A program made the translations under genes and the position numbers. From NCBI GenBank assembly GCA_965243715.1, contig CBDEVU010000017.1, forward strand, positions 62,001-126,000: a stretch of DNA of 64,000 nt. The letters are read 5' to 3'. The notes beneath the pieces are model-generated. The model did no database searches, was not told where the DNA came from, and saw only the letters and a program-made list of their open reading frames with translations. This DNA is from UBA11606 sp965243715 (GTDB taxonomy: Bacteria; Actinomycetota; Acidimicrobiia; Acidimicrobiales; Aldehydirespiratoraceae). Of this stretch, positions 1-8,760 are shown piece by piece. Every line of letters begins with the position of its first letter. The stretch's first letter is position 1.

Positions 1-126
1 ATCTTTAGCCAAGACATCGACTTGGCCATGGCCGCCATCTTCTTCGTCTCGCTGCTCGCCATCGGATTCAACCTGCTAGCCGATCTCTTATACGGCATCA
101 TCGACCCAAGGATCCGCTATGAGTGA
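1..126 (+). CDS. dppB: Peptide ABC transporter permease, DppB type (3' end only)
   Basis: The window opens inside this gene; 41 codons remain before TGA at 124-126. The visible residues form a hydrophobic final membrane segment followed by a tail ending YGIIDPRIRYE, which is the usual end of DppB/OppB inner-membrane permeases (a LADLLYGIIDPRIR-like finish). Its stop codon lies inside the start of the next permease gene (8-nt overlap), so the two are translationally coupled, as expected for a DppB-DppC heterodimer. The N-terminal part lies outside the window. Confidence 0.85.
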   Translation: MFSQDIDLAMAAIFFVSLLAIGFNLLADLLYGIIDPRIRYE

Positions 127-1030
127 CAACCCCGCCGTGCTTGACATAGCGGCGGCCGAAGGTCTCGATTCGGCAGCCCAGAGCTTTGGCCGCCAGACCC
201 TCACCAAGTTCCTGCGTCACCGCTTGGCCGTTACCGGACTGTTCGTGCTCACCACTATCGTGGCCGCCTCGTACCTCGTACCTAGCCTCTCGCCACACGA
301 CGCCCTCACAATCAACATCGCCGACAAAGATCTTGGCCCCGATCTGAGTTGGCACTTGTTCGGTACCGACGACCTCGGCCGAGACCTTTTAGTTCGGGTC
401 ATGTTGGGCACGAGAACGTCACTGTTTATCGCTCTCATCGTGGCCGTCGGTTCCACCGTGGTGGGCTCTTTCTTCGGGGCGATGGCCGGTTACTTCGGCG
501 GTTGGGTCGACGCGATAGTCAACCAGTTGGTGAACCTGTTGCTGGTCGTTCCCGGCATCGCCATCTTGGCTATCTTTGGCCTCAAGTACGGCTCTAAGCC
601 CTTCACCATGGCCATCATCTTGGCCGCGCTGAGTTGGATTCGTATCGCCCGGGTGGTGCGAGCCCAGTTCTTCCAACTACGCGAGCAGGAGTTCGTGCAA
701 GCCGCTCTCGCCGCGGGTGCGGGGGCGCCCCGCGTCATAGTGCGACACCTTGTACCGAACGTGGCCGGTCCGGTGATGGTTGAGATAACACTTATTGCGA
801 GCACCGCCATCATTCTCGAAGCCACTCTGGCCTTCCTCGGTCTCGGAGTGCAGCCGCCCGAACCTGCCTTGGGCCTCATCATCAACGACTTTAAAGGAGC
901 CATCGATTCCACCCCCAGTCGAGTCCTTATCCCCGGCGGCCTGCTCACCGGCATTGCCATGAGCTTGAACTTCATGGGTGACGGGCTCCGAGATGCCCTT
1001 GACCCGAAGAACCGGAAGGTGCGCGAGTGA
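119..1030 (+). CDS. dppC: Peptide ABC transporter permease, DppC type
   Basis: A 303-residue inner-membrane permease that pairs with DppB to form the channel of a di/oligopeptide importer. It has an N-terminal cytoplasmic stretch, a first membrane helix near residues 38-58, the family signature HLFGTDDLGRDLL near residue 78, and about five further helices. The EAA loop is seen as QEFVQAALAAGAG followed by RHLVPN, the site that docks to the ATPases. Length is typical of DppC/OppC. It overlaps dppB by 8 nt and the following ATPase gene by 4 nt (GTGA). The substrate-binding protein is not in the window, so the exact peptide or nickel specificity is unknown. Confidence 0.92.
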   Translation: MSDNPAVLDIAAAEGLDSAAQSFGRQTLTKFLRHRLAVTGLFVLTTIVAASYLVPSLSPHDALTINIADKDLGPDLSWHLFGTDDLGRDLLVRVMLGTRTSLFIALIVAVGSTVVGSFFGAMAGYFGGWVDAIVNQLVNLLLVVPGIAILAIFGLKYGSKPFTMAIILAALSWIRIARVVRAQFFQLREQEFVQAALAAGAGAPRVIVRHLVPNVAGPVMVEITLIASTAIILEATLAFLGLGVQPPEPALGLIINDFKGAIDSTPSRVLIPGGLLTGIAMSLNFMGDGLRDALDPKNRKVRE

Positions 1031-2022
1031 CTGAGCCAATCCTGAAAGTCCGTGATCTGGGGGTGACCTTTCCCACCGACGATGGGCCGGTCCGAGCGGT
1101 GCAAGGGATGTCGTTTGACGTGGAACCCGGAGAGGTTCTGGCCGTGGTCGGCGAGTCCGGGTCCGGCAAGACCGTCACCGCGATGTCGATCATGGGCCTG
1201 CACCCCAAAGGCACCCAGGTATCGGGGTCCATCAACTTGCTCGGAGATGAGTTGGTGGGGATGAAGGCGAGCGAGCTGCGGCATCGCCGCGGCCGCGAGG
1301 TGGCCATGATCTTCCAGGATCCGATGACCGCCATGAATCCCGTGTTCACCGTTGGGGCTCAGATTTCCGAAGCGATCCGGATCCACAACTCGTCGGTCAG
1401 CAAGGAACAAGGTCTGAAACGAGCCGCTGGGCTTCTCGAGTCGGTCGGTGTGCCAGAACCTGATCGCCGGGCTCGCCAATACCCGCACGAGTTTTCGGGC
1501 GGCATGCGCCAGCGGGCCATGATCGCCATGGCTATCGCCAATCAACCCCGTCTGCTTGTGGCCGATGAGCCAACCACGGCGCTAGATGTCACCATCCAAG
1601 CTCAGGTAATCGAAGTCATGCAAGAAGCCCAGGCCCTCACCGGCGCGGCCATGATGCTTATCACCCACGATCTCGGCTTAGTGGCGGGCCTCGCCGACCG
1701 TATTCAGGTCATGTACGCGGGGAGGGTGGTCGAGACGGGTTCCACTGACGATATCTTCTATCGTTCGCGCAATCCGTATACCCGCGGCTTGATGGCGTCG
1801 ATTCCTCGGGTCGATGGCCGTGGCGACGAGCGCCTGAAACCCATTCCCGGCACTCCGCCTAGCTTGCTCAACCCACCGTCGGGTTGCGCCTTTCGGCCCC
1901 GCTGCGAATTTCGGGCCGACGTGTGTACCGACACCGTACCGAGCCTGACCGAGGTTGGTCCCGATCACCAATCTCGGTGCCACAAGACCCACGATCTTCC
2001 CCCCCTCGGAACCCGATCATGA
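1027..2022 (+). CDS. dppD: Peptide ABC transporter ATP-binding protein, DppD type
   Basis: A 331-residue cytoplasmic ATPase of the peptide importer. It shows Walker A GESGSGKT (about residue 42), Q-loop FQDPMTAMNP, signature FSGGMRQR, Walker B LLVADEPTTALD and the H-loop THD. The C-terminal oligopeptide-transporter extension carries the Cys-rich motif GCAFRPRCEFRADVC, which in related proteins can bind an Fe-S cluster. The GTG start at 1027 overlaps the dppC stop. Family members usually act as a DppD/DppF heterodimer, and the partner follows directly. Confidence 0.93.
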   Translation: MTEPILKVRDLGVTFPTDDGPVRAVQGMSFDVEPGEVLAVVGESGSGKTVTAMSIMGLHPKGTQVSGSINLLGDELVGMKASELRHRRGREVAMIFQDPMTAMNPVFTVGAQISEAIRIHNSSVSKEQGLKRAAGLLESVGVPEPDRRARQYPHEFSGGMRQRAMIAMAIANQPRLLVADEPTTALDVTIQAQVIEVMQEAQALTGAAMMLITHDLGLVAGLADRIQVMYAGRVVETGSTDDIFYRSRNPYTRGLMASIPRVDGRGDERLKPIPGTPPSLLNPPSGCAFRPRCEFRADVCTDTVPSLTEVGPDHQSRCHKTHDLPPLGTRS

Positions 2023-3041
2023 GCGGCGCACCGATTCTTGAAGTCACCGACCTCGTCACACACTTCCCGATTCTTGGTGGGTTCTTCCGCCAGCAGATCG
2101 GCACCGTACACGCGGTCGACGGTGTGAGCCTCACCCTGCACGAGCACGAGACCTTGGGTATCGTGGGCGAATCTGGTTGTGGCAAAACCACCCTTGGTCG
2201 CACTATTTTGCGGCTCGTTCCCGCCACTTCTGGTTCGGTCGAATGGCAGGGAGAAAGTGTCCTCGACGCAACCAAAGCCCGGATGCGCGAACTGCGGGCT
2301 GAAATGCAGATCGTCTTCCAGGACCCGTTTGCCTCACTCAACCCACGCATGCCGGTCAACGAAATCGTGGCCGAGCCGTTGCAAGTCCACGGAATGGAGA
2401 AAGCCGAACGACGCTCGCGGGTCGGAGAACTACTCCAAGCGGTCGGGTTACTCCCCGAACACGGTCGCCGGTACCCGCACGAGTTCTCGGGGGGCCAGCG
2501 CCAGCGCATCGGTATCGCCCGCGCTCTTGCGCTGAACCCCAAGATGATCGTGCTCGATGAGCCAGTGTCGGCCCTCGACGTTTCGGTCCAGGCCCAAGTC
2601 GTGAACCTGCTCGAAGAACTCCAGGACTCCCTCGGCTTGGCTTACCTTTTCATCGCTCACGACTTGAGCGTGGTTCGCCACATCTCGGATCGTGTCGCTG
2701 TTATGTATCTCGGCCGGGTTATGGAGGTCGCCCGCAGCGAAGCGGTGTATGACCGGGCCGCCCACCCGTACACCCACAGTCTCCTTTCGGCCGTGCCGGT
2801 GGCTGATCCCCGCACTGAGCGTCTGCGTTCTCGCATTGTCTTGGAGGGCGACATTCCCAGCCCGGCCGCTATTCCGTCGGGGTGCCGCTTCCGGACTCGG
2901 TGTCCGATCGCCCAAGACAAATGCATCACCGACGATCCCGAACTCTTAGATCGAGGCGATGGTCACATGGTGGCCTGCCACTTCCCGCTCGAGGAAGGCC
3001 AGTCGCTGGTCGCCTTAGCCGAACGGGCCGCCAGCCTCTGA
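2019..3041 (+). CDS. dppF: Peptide ABC transporter ATP-binding protein, DppF type
   Basis: A 340-residue second ATPase of the peptide importer. I chose the ATG at 2019 because it overlaps the dppD stop (ATGA) and gives the normal N-terminus MSGAPILEVTDLVTHFP; the open frame extends upstream to 1884 only as a shadow of dppD. Motifs are Walker A GESGCGKTT, FQDPFASLNPRMP, signature FSGGQRQR, Walker B IVLDEPVSALD and H-loop AHD, then the C-terminal CRFRTRCPIAQDKC motif. It is the last gene of the importer operon in this window. Confidence 0.93.
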   Translation: MSGAPILEVTDLVTHFPILGGFFRQQIGTVHAVDGVSLTLHEHETLGIVGESGCGKTTLGRTILRLVPATSGSVEWQGESVLDATKARMRELRAEMQIVFQDPFASLNPRMPVNEIVAEPLQVHGMEKAERRSRVGELLQAVGLLPEHGRRYPHEFSGGQRQRIGIARALALNPKMIVLDEPVSALDVSVQAQVVNLLEELQDSLGLAYLFIAHDLSVVRHISDRVAVMYLGRVMEVARSEAVYDRAAHPYTHSLLSAVPVADPRTERLRSRIVLEGDIPSPAAIPSGCRFRTRCPIAQDKCITDDPELLDRGDGHMVACHFPLEEGQSLVALAERAASL

Positions 3042-3048
3042 TTACGCC

Positions 3049-3552
3049 GTGAACTTCGGGGACGCTCCCGCTGCGGTCACCTTGTACGCGTCGCGCCGTG
3101 GCTGGCTTGGTGTGATCCTCGGATTTGGACTCATGACCACCTTCGCCATTTCGGCCGCATGGCGCGGGAGCTATATCGCCGCCGTTGTCGTCTTAGTGTT
3201 GTTCGGCGCGGCTTTGATTACCGTCTTGGGCACCCAACCAGTACGCACCGTGGTCTCTGCCGCGGGGGTCGAGCGGCAGTGTCCGCTTCGTAACCACGTC
3301 GTCGCGTGGGAAGAGATCGACGCCTTCGAACGACTGCGGCGCGGCGGCGGTCTGGTGATCCGCACCGCGGACGGCAAACGCCGACCCATCTGCGACCGGC
3401 GAGAAGGGCGGGCCGAACATACCGCGATCGGCGAAGGCCTCGCCGTGTGGCAGCCTGGGGTGGCCCACGCCGAAGCGCCCGCTATCGACCAGCGGCCAAC
3501 CAACCTCTACCGACGCAGCAAACGGACTGAGCGGGGGGCTAGGAACGGCTGA
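3049..3552 (+). CDS. Small membrane protein with a PH-like domain
   Basis: A 167-residue protein starting at GTG 3049, 7 nt after dppF and probably co-transcribed with it. Residues 18-38 and 42-60 form two membrane helices; the rest resembles the bacterial PH-like (bPH) domain of small actinobacterial membrane proteins, with the pattern RTVVSAAGVERQCPLR, then VVAWEEIDAFE, then a basic strand. The family is common in Actinobacteria and its role is not known. The C-terminal 40 residues are hydrophilic and basic. Family assignment rests on pattern and layout only. Confidence 0.7.
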   Translation: MNFGDAPAAVTLYASRRGWLGVILGFGLMTTFAISAAWRGSYIAAVVVLVLFGAALITVLGTQPVRTVVSAAGVERQCPLRNHVVAWEEIDAFERLRRGGGLVIRTADGKRRPICDRREGRAEHTAIGEGLAVWQPGVAHAEAPAIDQRPTNLYRRSKRTERGARNG

Positions 3553-3634
3553 GCTTACTGTCACGCAAGGCGGCTTCTGAGATGAGGTTCGCCCGAACCA
3601 CCCGACCTCCGTCGCCCATTAGCCCGCCCCCCGG

Positions 3635-4730
3635 TTAGCAGGCGTGTCGTCGAGGGTCGAAGCCGTGTTGGTGGATCAGTGCGTGGTCGCCGTGGCAGTC
3701 GAGTTCGAGGTTGTCGATGTTGGTAGCCCCACCGGCGGAGTATTCGTGGATGTGGTGGGCGTCACAGCGTGATGGTGGGTCTCCGCAGCGTTGGCATCCT
3801 CGGTCGCGGTCGATGAGTGCGATCCATTGCGCTCGACTGGCCAGGCGAACGGTTCGGCCGAGGTGCAGCGGTTGGCCCTTACCGTCGTAGACCATGCCAA
3901 CAACTTCGGCTTTGGGCCCCAAGTCGGCAAGTACCGAGGCGGGTACTGGTTCGTGGTCGGTGAATTCGGCAGTACCGCGTGGCCACGTCAAGGTGCATTA
4001 TCACCATGTGTTTGGGATGCACACGGCCATTCCCAGCCGATTCGGTGGTCACCAACTCGACAAGTGCATCGGCTCGGCGTTGGCGAGGAGAGCGAACATC
4101 GTCGGGGGTTCCCTCGCGGCCACCATCGGAGCGCCATAGAAAATCAACTCGGCGATCGAGCGCCGCTACCAACTCACGGCCGCTAACCGGATCAAGCACG
4201 GCATGAAGGTGCAGCATCCGATCGTTGCCCATCACCCCACCGCGCTTCACGTTGTGAGCGTTGCCGTTGGTAACGATCCTCGATCTCATCGCCTGTTTCG
4301 TGCTGGCCAATCCATTGCCGGGTTCGTTTCAAGAAAAGATCCGCCGGCACCGCAACCGCATCATCAACAAGTTGGTCAGCCTCCCCCGGCGACACCCGCT
4401 TAGCCGCATCGGCCGCCGCCACAACATGTTCAGTACCAATCTCACCCCTAGCTAAGCGCGGCGGCCATGAGTGGCATAGACGCCAACTGCGTAGCAGTGT
4501 CGGCGACTTGCTTGGCTTGGCGAGCCGAACGGTGGGTCAGATCACGCGTGACGGTGGCTGCGTCGGTTCCGTGGTCGTCGAGGGCGTCGATGGCTGCGGT
4601 GTAGGCCAGGCAGCGCTCCTCGGAGTGCTTTGCGAGGCGGTGACACTCGGCGAGGGTGGCAATCAACTCCGGCCGTGAAAGCCCGACCGGCAACAGGTTG
4701 CTCCAACTTCCGATGCGCTGGTTCAAACAT
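3635..4730 (-). pseudogene. DUF222-HNH endonuclease copy 1, multiply frameshifted
   Basis: All parts of the family can be read but in different frames. N-terminal DUF222 runs from 4730 to about 4448, where a stop follows MPLMAAALS. The middle segment (AADAAKRVSPGEADQL) is at 4422-4230, the next (MGNDRMLHLHAVLDPVSGREL) at 4235-3980, and the HNH domain (CQRCGDPPSRCDAHH, then NIDNLELDCHGDH) at 3991-3635. Breaks lie near 4703 (extra bases at the N-terminus compared with copy 3), 4448, 4240 and 3980. The break near 3980 is an extra G in gcgtggccacg and is shared with copy 2. The HNH residues themselves are intact. Confidence 0.88.
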
Positions 4731-4858
4731 AACTCCAGTATAAACAGAGCTCTGTGACATTATCGGCTAGTCATTATCGAGAAGAAATGTTCGAATTGTT
4801 TATCTACACTGGACTGCCGAGCCGCCCGACCCCCGCCGCCCATTAGCCCGCCCCCCGG

Positions 4859-5947
4859 TTAGCAGGCTGTCGTCGGGGGTCGAAGCCGTGTTGGTGGATC
4901 AGGGGATGATCGCTGTGGCAGTCGAGTTCGAGGTTGTCGATGTCGCTCCGCCGGCGGAGTATTCGTGAACGTGGTGGGCATCACAGCGTGACGGGTCGGC
5001 TCCGCACCGTTGGCAGCCTCGGTCGCGGTCGATGAGTGCAATCCATTGCGCTCGACTGGCCAGGCGAACGGTTCGGCCGAGGTGCAGCGCTTGGCCGTTC
5101 ACCGTTGTAGATAATGCCAACGACTTCGGCTTTGGGCCCCAACTCAGCAAGTACCGAGGCCGGTACTGGTTCGTGGTCGGTGAATTCGGCAGTACCGCGT
5201 GGCCACGTCAAGGTGCATGATCACCATGTGTTTGGGATGCACCCGGCCATTCCCAGCCGATTCCGTCGTCACCAACTCAAGCAGCGCATCGGCTCGGCGT
5301 TGGCGAGGAGACCGAACATCGTCGGGAGTTCCCTCGCGGCCACCATCGGAGCGCCATAGAAAATCAACTCGACGATCGAGCGCCGCTACCAACTCGCGGC
5401 CGCTAACCGGATCAAGCACGGCATGAAGGTGCAACATCCGATCATTGCCCACGCCCCACCTAGCTTCACGTTGCGAGCGTTGACGCTGGTAACGATCCTC
5501 GATCTCGTCGGCGGTTTCGTGTTGGCCAATCCATTGCCGGGTTCGTTTCAAGAAAAGATCCGCCGGCACCGCAACCGCATCATCAACAAGTTGGTCAGCC
5601 TCCTCCGGCGACACCCGCTTAGCCGCATCGGCCGCCGCCACAACATGTTCAGTGCCGATCTCACCCCTAGCCAACGCGGCGGCCATGAGTGGCATAGACG
5701 CCAACTGAGTTGCGGTGTCGGCGATTTGTTTGGCTTGGCGAGCCGAGCGGTGGGTCAGATCACGCGTGACGGTAGCTGCGTCGGCTCCGTGGTCGCCGAG
5801 GGCGTCGATGGCTGCGGTGTAGGCCAGACAGCGCTCCTCGGAGTGTTTTGCGAGGCGGTGACACTCGGCGAGGGTGGCAATCAACTCCGGCCGTGAAAGC
5901 CCGACCGGCAACAAGTTATTCAACTTCCGATGCGATGATTCAAACAT
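4859..5947 (-). pseudogene. DUF222-HNH endonuclease copy 2, frameshifted in the C-terminal half
   Basis: The N-terminal ~250 residues are intact from the ATG at 5947 (MFESSHRKLNNLLPVG); the open frame upstream to 6055 is spacer. Reading breaks near 5200 at an extra G (gcgtggccacg) that copy 1 also carries, again near 5098 (an extra base in ggccgttcacc compared with copy 3), and near 4942 where 4 bases are missing (gatgtcgctcc). The frame therefore ends at 5144 without the HNH domain. HNH residues (CQRCGADPSRCDAHHVHEY) remain readable in another frame. Just upstream of the start, on the minus strand, a TATAAT box is followed by GGAG. Confidence 0.88.
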
Positions 5948-6054
5948 AACTCCATTATAAAGAGAGTCTGTGACATTATCGCCAGTATTATCGGAGAAAT
6001 GTTCGAATTGTTTATCCACGCTAAGCCCCCGAACCGCCCGACCACCGCCGCCCA

Positions 6055-7161
6055 TTAGCCCGCCCCCCGGTTAGCAGGCGTTCGTCGGGGATCGAAGCCG
6101 TGTTGGTGGATCAGGGCGTGGTCGCCGTGGCAGTCGAGTTCGAGGTTGTCGATGTCGGTTGCTCCACCGGTGGAGTATTCGTGGATGTGGTGGGCGTCGC
6201 AGCGTGATGGTGGGTCTCCGCAGCGTTGGCATCCTCGGTCTCGGTCGATGAGGGCTATCCATTGCGCTCGACTGGCCAGGCGAACGGTTCGGCCAAGGTG
6301 CAGCGCTTGGCCCTCACCGTTGTAGACCATGCCGACAACTTCGGCTTTGGGTCCCAAGTCGGCAAGTACCGAGGCGGGTACTGGTTCGTGGTCGGTGAAT
6401 TCGGCAGTACCGCGTGCCGCGTCAAGGTGCATGATCACCATGTGCTTGGGATGCACCCGGCCATTCCCAGCCGATTCCGTCGTCACCAACTCAAGCAGTG
6501 CGTCGGCTCGGCGTTGGCGAGGAGAGCGAACATCGTCGGGGGACCCCTCGCGGCCGCCATCGGCTCGCCATAGAAAATCGACTCGACGGTCAAGTGCCGC
6601 TACTAGTTCGCGGCCGCTAACCGGGTCGAGTACGGCGTGGAGGTGCAGCATGCGATCGTTGCCCACGCCCCACCTAGCTTCACGTTGTGAGCGTTGCCGT
6701 TGGTAGCGATCTTCGATTTCGTCGGCGGTTTCGTGTTGGCCGATCCATTGCCGGGTTCGTTTCAAGAAAAGATCCGCGGGCACCGCAACGGCATCATCAA
6801 CGAGTTGGTCAGCTTCTTCCGGCGAGACCTGCTTAGCGGCATTGGCCGCGGCTACGACGTGTTCGGTGCCGATCTCGCCCCTAGCCAGTGCGGCGGCCAT
6901 GAGTGGCATAGACGCCAACTGCGTAGCAGTGTCGGCGACTTGCTTGGCTTGGCGTGCCGAGCGGTGGGTCAGATCACGGGTGACGGTAGCTGCGTCGGCT
7001 CCGTGGTCGTCGAGGGCGTCGATGGCTGCGGTGTAGGCCAGGCAGCGCTCTTCGGAGTGTTTTGCGAGGCGGTGACACTCGGCGAGGGTGGCAATCAACT
7101 CCGGCCGTGAAAGCCCGACCGGCAACAGGTTGTATAACTTCCGATGCGCTGGTTCAAACAT
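6055..7161 (-). CDS. DUF222 domain HNH endonuclease (copy 3, intact)
   Basis: The only full-length copy, 368 residues from ATG 7161 (MFEPAHRKLYNLLPVG). Residues about 10-230 are the helical DUF222 (13E12) region; the HNH nuclease sits near residues 315-360 with C-x2-C (CQRCG), DAHHIHEY, NLELDCHGDHALIHQH. Family members are predicted metal-dependent nucleases linked to mobile or repeated DNA; no biological role is established. AT-rich sequence just upstream (TATATT/TATTCT within 20 nt of the ATG on the minus strand) would fit a leaderless transcript. It is the likely source copy of the array, or the one maintained by selection. Confidence 0.9.
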   Translation of the reverse strand: MFEPAHRKLYNLLPVGLSRPELIATLAECHRLAKHSEERCLAYTAAIDALDDHGADAATVTRDLTHRSARQAKQVADTATQLASMPLMAAALARGEIGTEHVVAAANAAKQVSPEEADQLVDDAVAVPADLFLKRTRQWIGQHETADEIEDRYQRQRSQREARWGVGNDRMLHLHAVLDPVSGRELVAALDRRVDFLWRADGGREGSPDDVRSPRQRRADALLELVTTESAGNGRVHPKHMVIMHLDAARGTAEFTDHEPVPASVLADLGPKAEVVGMVYNGEGQALHLGRTVRLASRAQWIALIDRDRGCQRCGDPPSRCDAHHIHEYSTGGATDIDNLELDCHGDHALIHQHGFDPRRTPANRGAG

Positions 7162-7195
7162 GGTTAGAATATAATCAAAGGGTATGACAGTATCA

Positions 7196-8194
7196 TTAGC
7201 CCACCCTCGGATCAGCAGGCTGTCGTCGGGGGTCGAAGCCGTGTTGGTGGATCAGTGCGTGGTCGCCGTGGCAGTCGAGTTCGAGGTTGTCGATGAGTGC
7301 GATCCATTGCGCTCGACTGGCCAAACGAACCGATCGGCCAAGGTGCAGCGCTTGGCCGTCACCGTTGTAGACCATGCCAACAACTTCGGCTTTGGGTCCC
7401 AACTCAGCAAGTACCGAGGCCGGTACTGGTTCGTGGTCGGTGAATTCGGCAGTACCGCGTGCCACGTCAAGGTGCATGATCACCATGTGTTTGGGATGCA
7501 CACGACCATTCCCAGACGATTCCGTGGTCACCAACTCAAGCAGTGCATCGGCTCGGCGTTGGCGGGGAGAGCGAACATCGTCGGGAGTTCCCTCGCGGCC
7601 ACCATCGCCTCGCCATAGAAAATCAACTCGGCGATCAAGCGCCGCTACTAACTCGCGGCCGCTAACCGGATCAAGTACAGCGTGGAGGTGGAGCATGCGA
7701 TCGTTGCCCATCCTCCACCGCGCTTCACGTTGTGAGCGTTGCCGTTGGTAACGATCCTCAATCTCGTCGGCGGTTTCGTGTTGGCCGATCCATTGCCGGG
7801 TTCGTTTCAAGAAAAGATCCGCGGGCACCGCAACCGCATCATCAACGAGTTGGTCGGCTTCTTCTGGCGAGACCTGCTTAGCGGCATTGGCCGCGGCCAC
7901 AACATGTTCGGTGCCGATCTCGCCCCGGGCTAAAGCGGCGGACATGAGTGGCATAGACGCTAGTTGGGTTGCAGTGTCGGCGACTTGTTTGGCTTGGCGG
8001 GCTGAGCGGTGGGTTAGATCACGGGTGACGGTGGCTGCGTCGGGTCCGTGGTCGTCGAGGGCGTCGATGGCTGCGGTGTAGGCCAGGCAGCGCTCCTCGG
8101 AGTGTTTTGCGAGTCGGTGACACTCGGCGAGGGTGGCAATCAAATCCGGCCATGAAAGCCCGACCGGCAACGGGAGTAGCCCGGATGCACCCAA
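7196..8194 (-). pseudogene. DUF222-HNH copy 4, catalytic half of HNH deleted and N-terminus replaced
   Basis: A 332-residue open frame that still translates but is probably a dead nuclease. Compared with copy 3 it lacks 32 residues, RDRGCQRCG through GGATDID, so the frame goes from WIALID straight to NLELDCHGDH. The missing 96 bp lie between two copies of GTCGATG, and one copy remains at the junction near 7290. At the other end the usual start MFEPAHRKLYN is replaced by MGASGLLP, encoded by sequence running into the adaptor-gene fragment at 8187. It may be a non-catalytic DNA-binding relic or simply decaying. Confidence 0.8.
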
Positions 8195-8356
8195 ATCTGG
8201 TTCGAGATAGAGAGCCGTTTGCTCTCAGACGAACTCGTCTTGCGTGGTGAAACGCAGGAAAGTGTTTCTGCCACCGTGGGGTCGCCCACCGAGGGTGTGG
8301 CGGACTACTCCCAACGCCGCGCCGCGGTACTCGAACACTTCCGACGCCTCCAATGA
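8187..8356 (+). pseudogene. Fragment of the adaptor gene found intact at 11637-12881
   Basis: The stretch 8187-8302 matches 11750-11865 at most positions, and in frame it encodes IWFEIESRLLSDELVLRGE, then TQESVSATVGSPTEGV, versus IWFKIESRLLSDELILRGE in the intact gene. Identity stops sharply after gagggtgtgg. The frame continues with unrelated codons to TGA at 8354-8356. It is a truncated duplicate of about 38 codons from the adaptor N-terminus, just after its membrane anchor. It directly abuts HNH copy 4, marking a rearrangement breakpoint. Confidence 0.8.
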
Positions 8357-8523
8357 CCGGTCAGGCTTGGCCAGTCGGGAGTCATGCTTCGAGGAAGCAG
8401 TCAAGTACGAACTTACGGTACGGGGCCGACAAGATTTTGTTCGAACACCCCCGACGCCCTTTAGGCATTCACCCGTTGTACTCTCAAAATCGTGACCATC
8501 CACCAACGACAATGGAGTTCAAA
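8357..8523. other. Spacer between the adaptor fragment and the small peptide gene
   Basis: I recognise no gene here. Short frames cross it but show no family features. Its end (caatggagttcaaa) supplies a Shine-Dalgarno-like GGAG at about 8513-8516, 7 nt before the ATG at 8524. It probably carries the promoter for the peptide gene. Confidence 0.4.
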
Positions 8524-8702
8524 ATGAGAAACATCCGTATCGTAATGGCCATCGTGGTTCTCGCCCTAGTGGCGGCGATCACATGACCTTGCAGTCGGGG
8601 CACTCGGAGAACAACTTGAACAACAGGTGGTGGTGGGACTGGAACGACGAGATCAGTTCCGTTCACCGAGACCTCTATTACAACAGCCACGGGCACTGCT
8701 AG
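8524..8702 (+). pseudogene. Possible small secreted peptide precursor, split by a -1 frame change
   Basis: ATG 8524 has a good GGAG site and encodes a 20-residue signal-like peptide (MRNIRIVMAIVVLALVAAIT) ending at TGA 8584-8586. A second frame starts at ATG 8583 (ATGA overlap) and runs 39 residues to TAG 8700-8702: a polar, Trp-rich peptide with NRWWWDWNDE, VHRDLYYNSHGHC. Joined, they would make a 57-60 residue secreted peptide. The W-D-W...YY..H..H pattern is loosely like the lactococcin 972 family, whose members are exported and often lie beside ABC/permease genes. Either a base has been lost, or the two frames are translationally coupled. I cannot decide which from sequence alone. Confidence 0.45.
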
Positions 8703-8760
8703 TAGGCCCCTCCCTGAACGCCGCGGGTGCTGTAACCAAATATTGAAAGGAAACAGTCCA

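Larger units (their letters stand above)
3635..8172 (-). repeat. Tandem array of four DUF222-HNH endonuclease gene copies
   Basis: Four near-identical direct repeats, all on the minus strand, begin at the same 3' motif (ttagcaggc or tcagcaggc) near 3636, 4859, 6071 and 7211. The spacing is therefore about 1223, 1212 and 1140 bp. The repeat unit includes the coding region plus, for the first two junctions, about 100-130 bp of upstream spacer containing the shared words gtgacattatcg and ttcgaattgttta. The array ends abruptly near 8172, where copy 4 loses its normal N-terminus and joins a fragment of the 11637 adaptor gene. DUF222/13E12 genes are a well-known multicopy family in Actinobacteria. 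Confidence 0.9.

Noticed and set aside
5423..5896. Plus-strand frames of 60-160 residues across the HNH array
   Set aside because: They recur at the same place in each repeat and are shadows of the minus-strand DUF222 genes.
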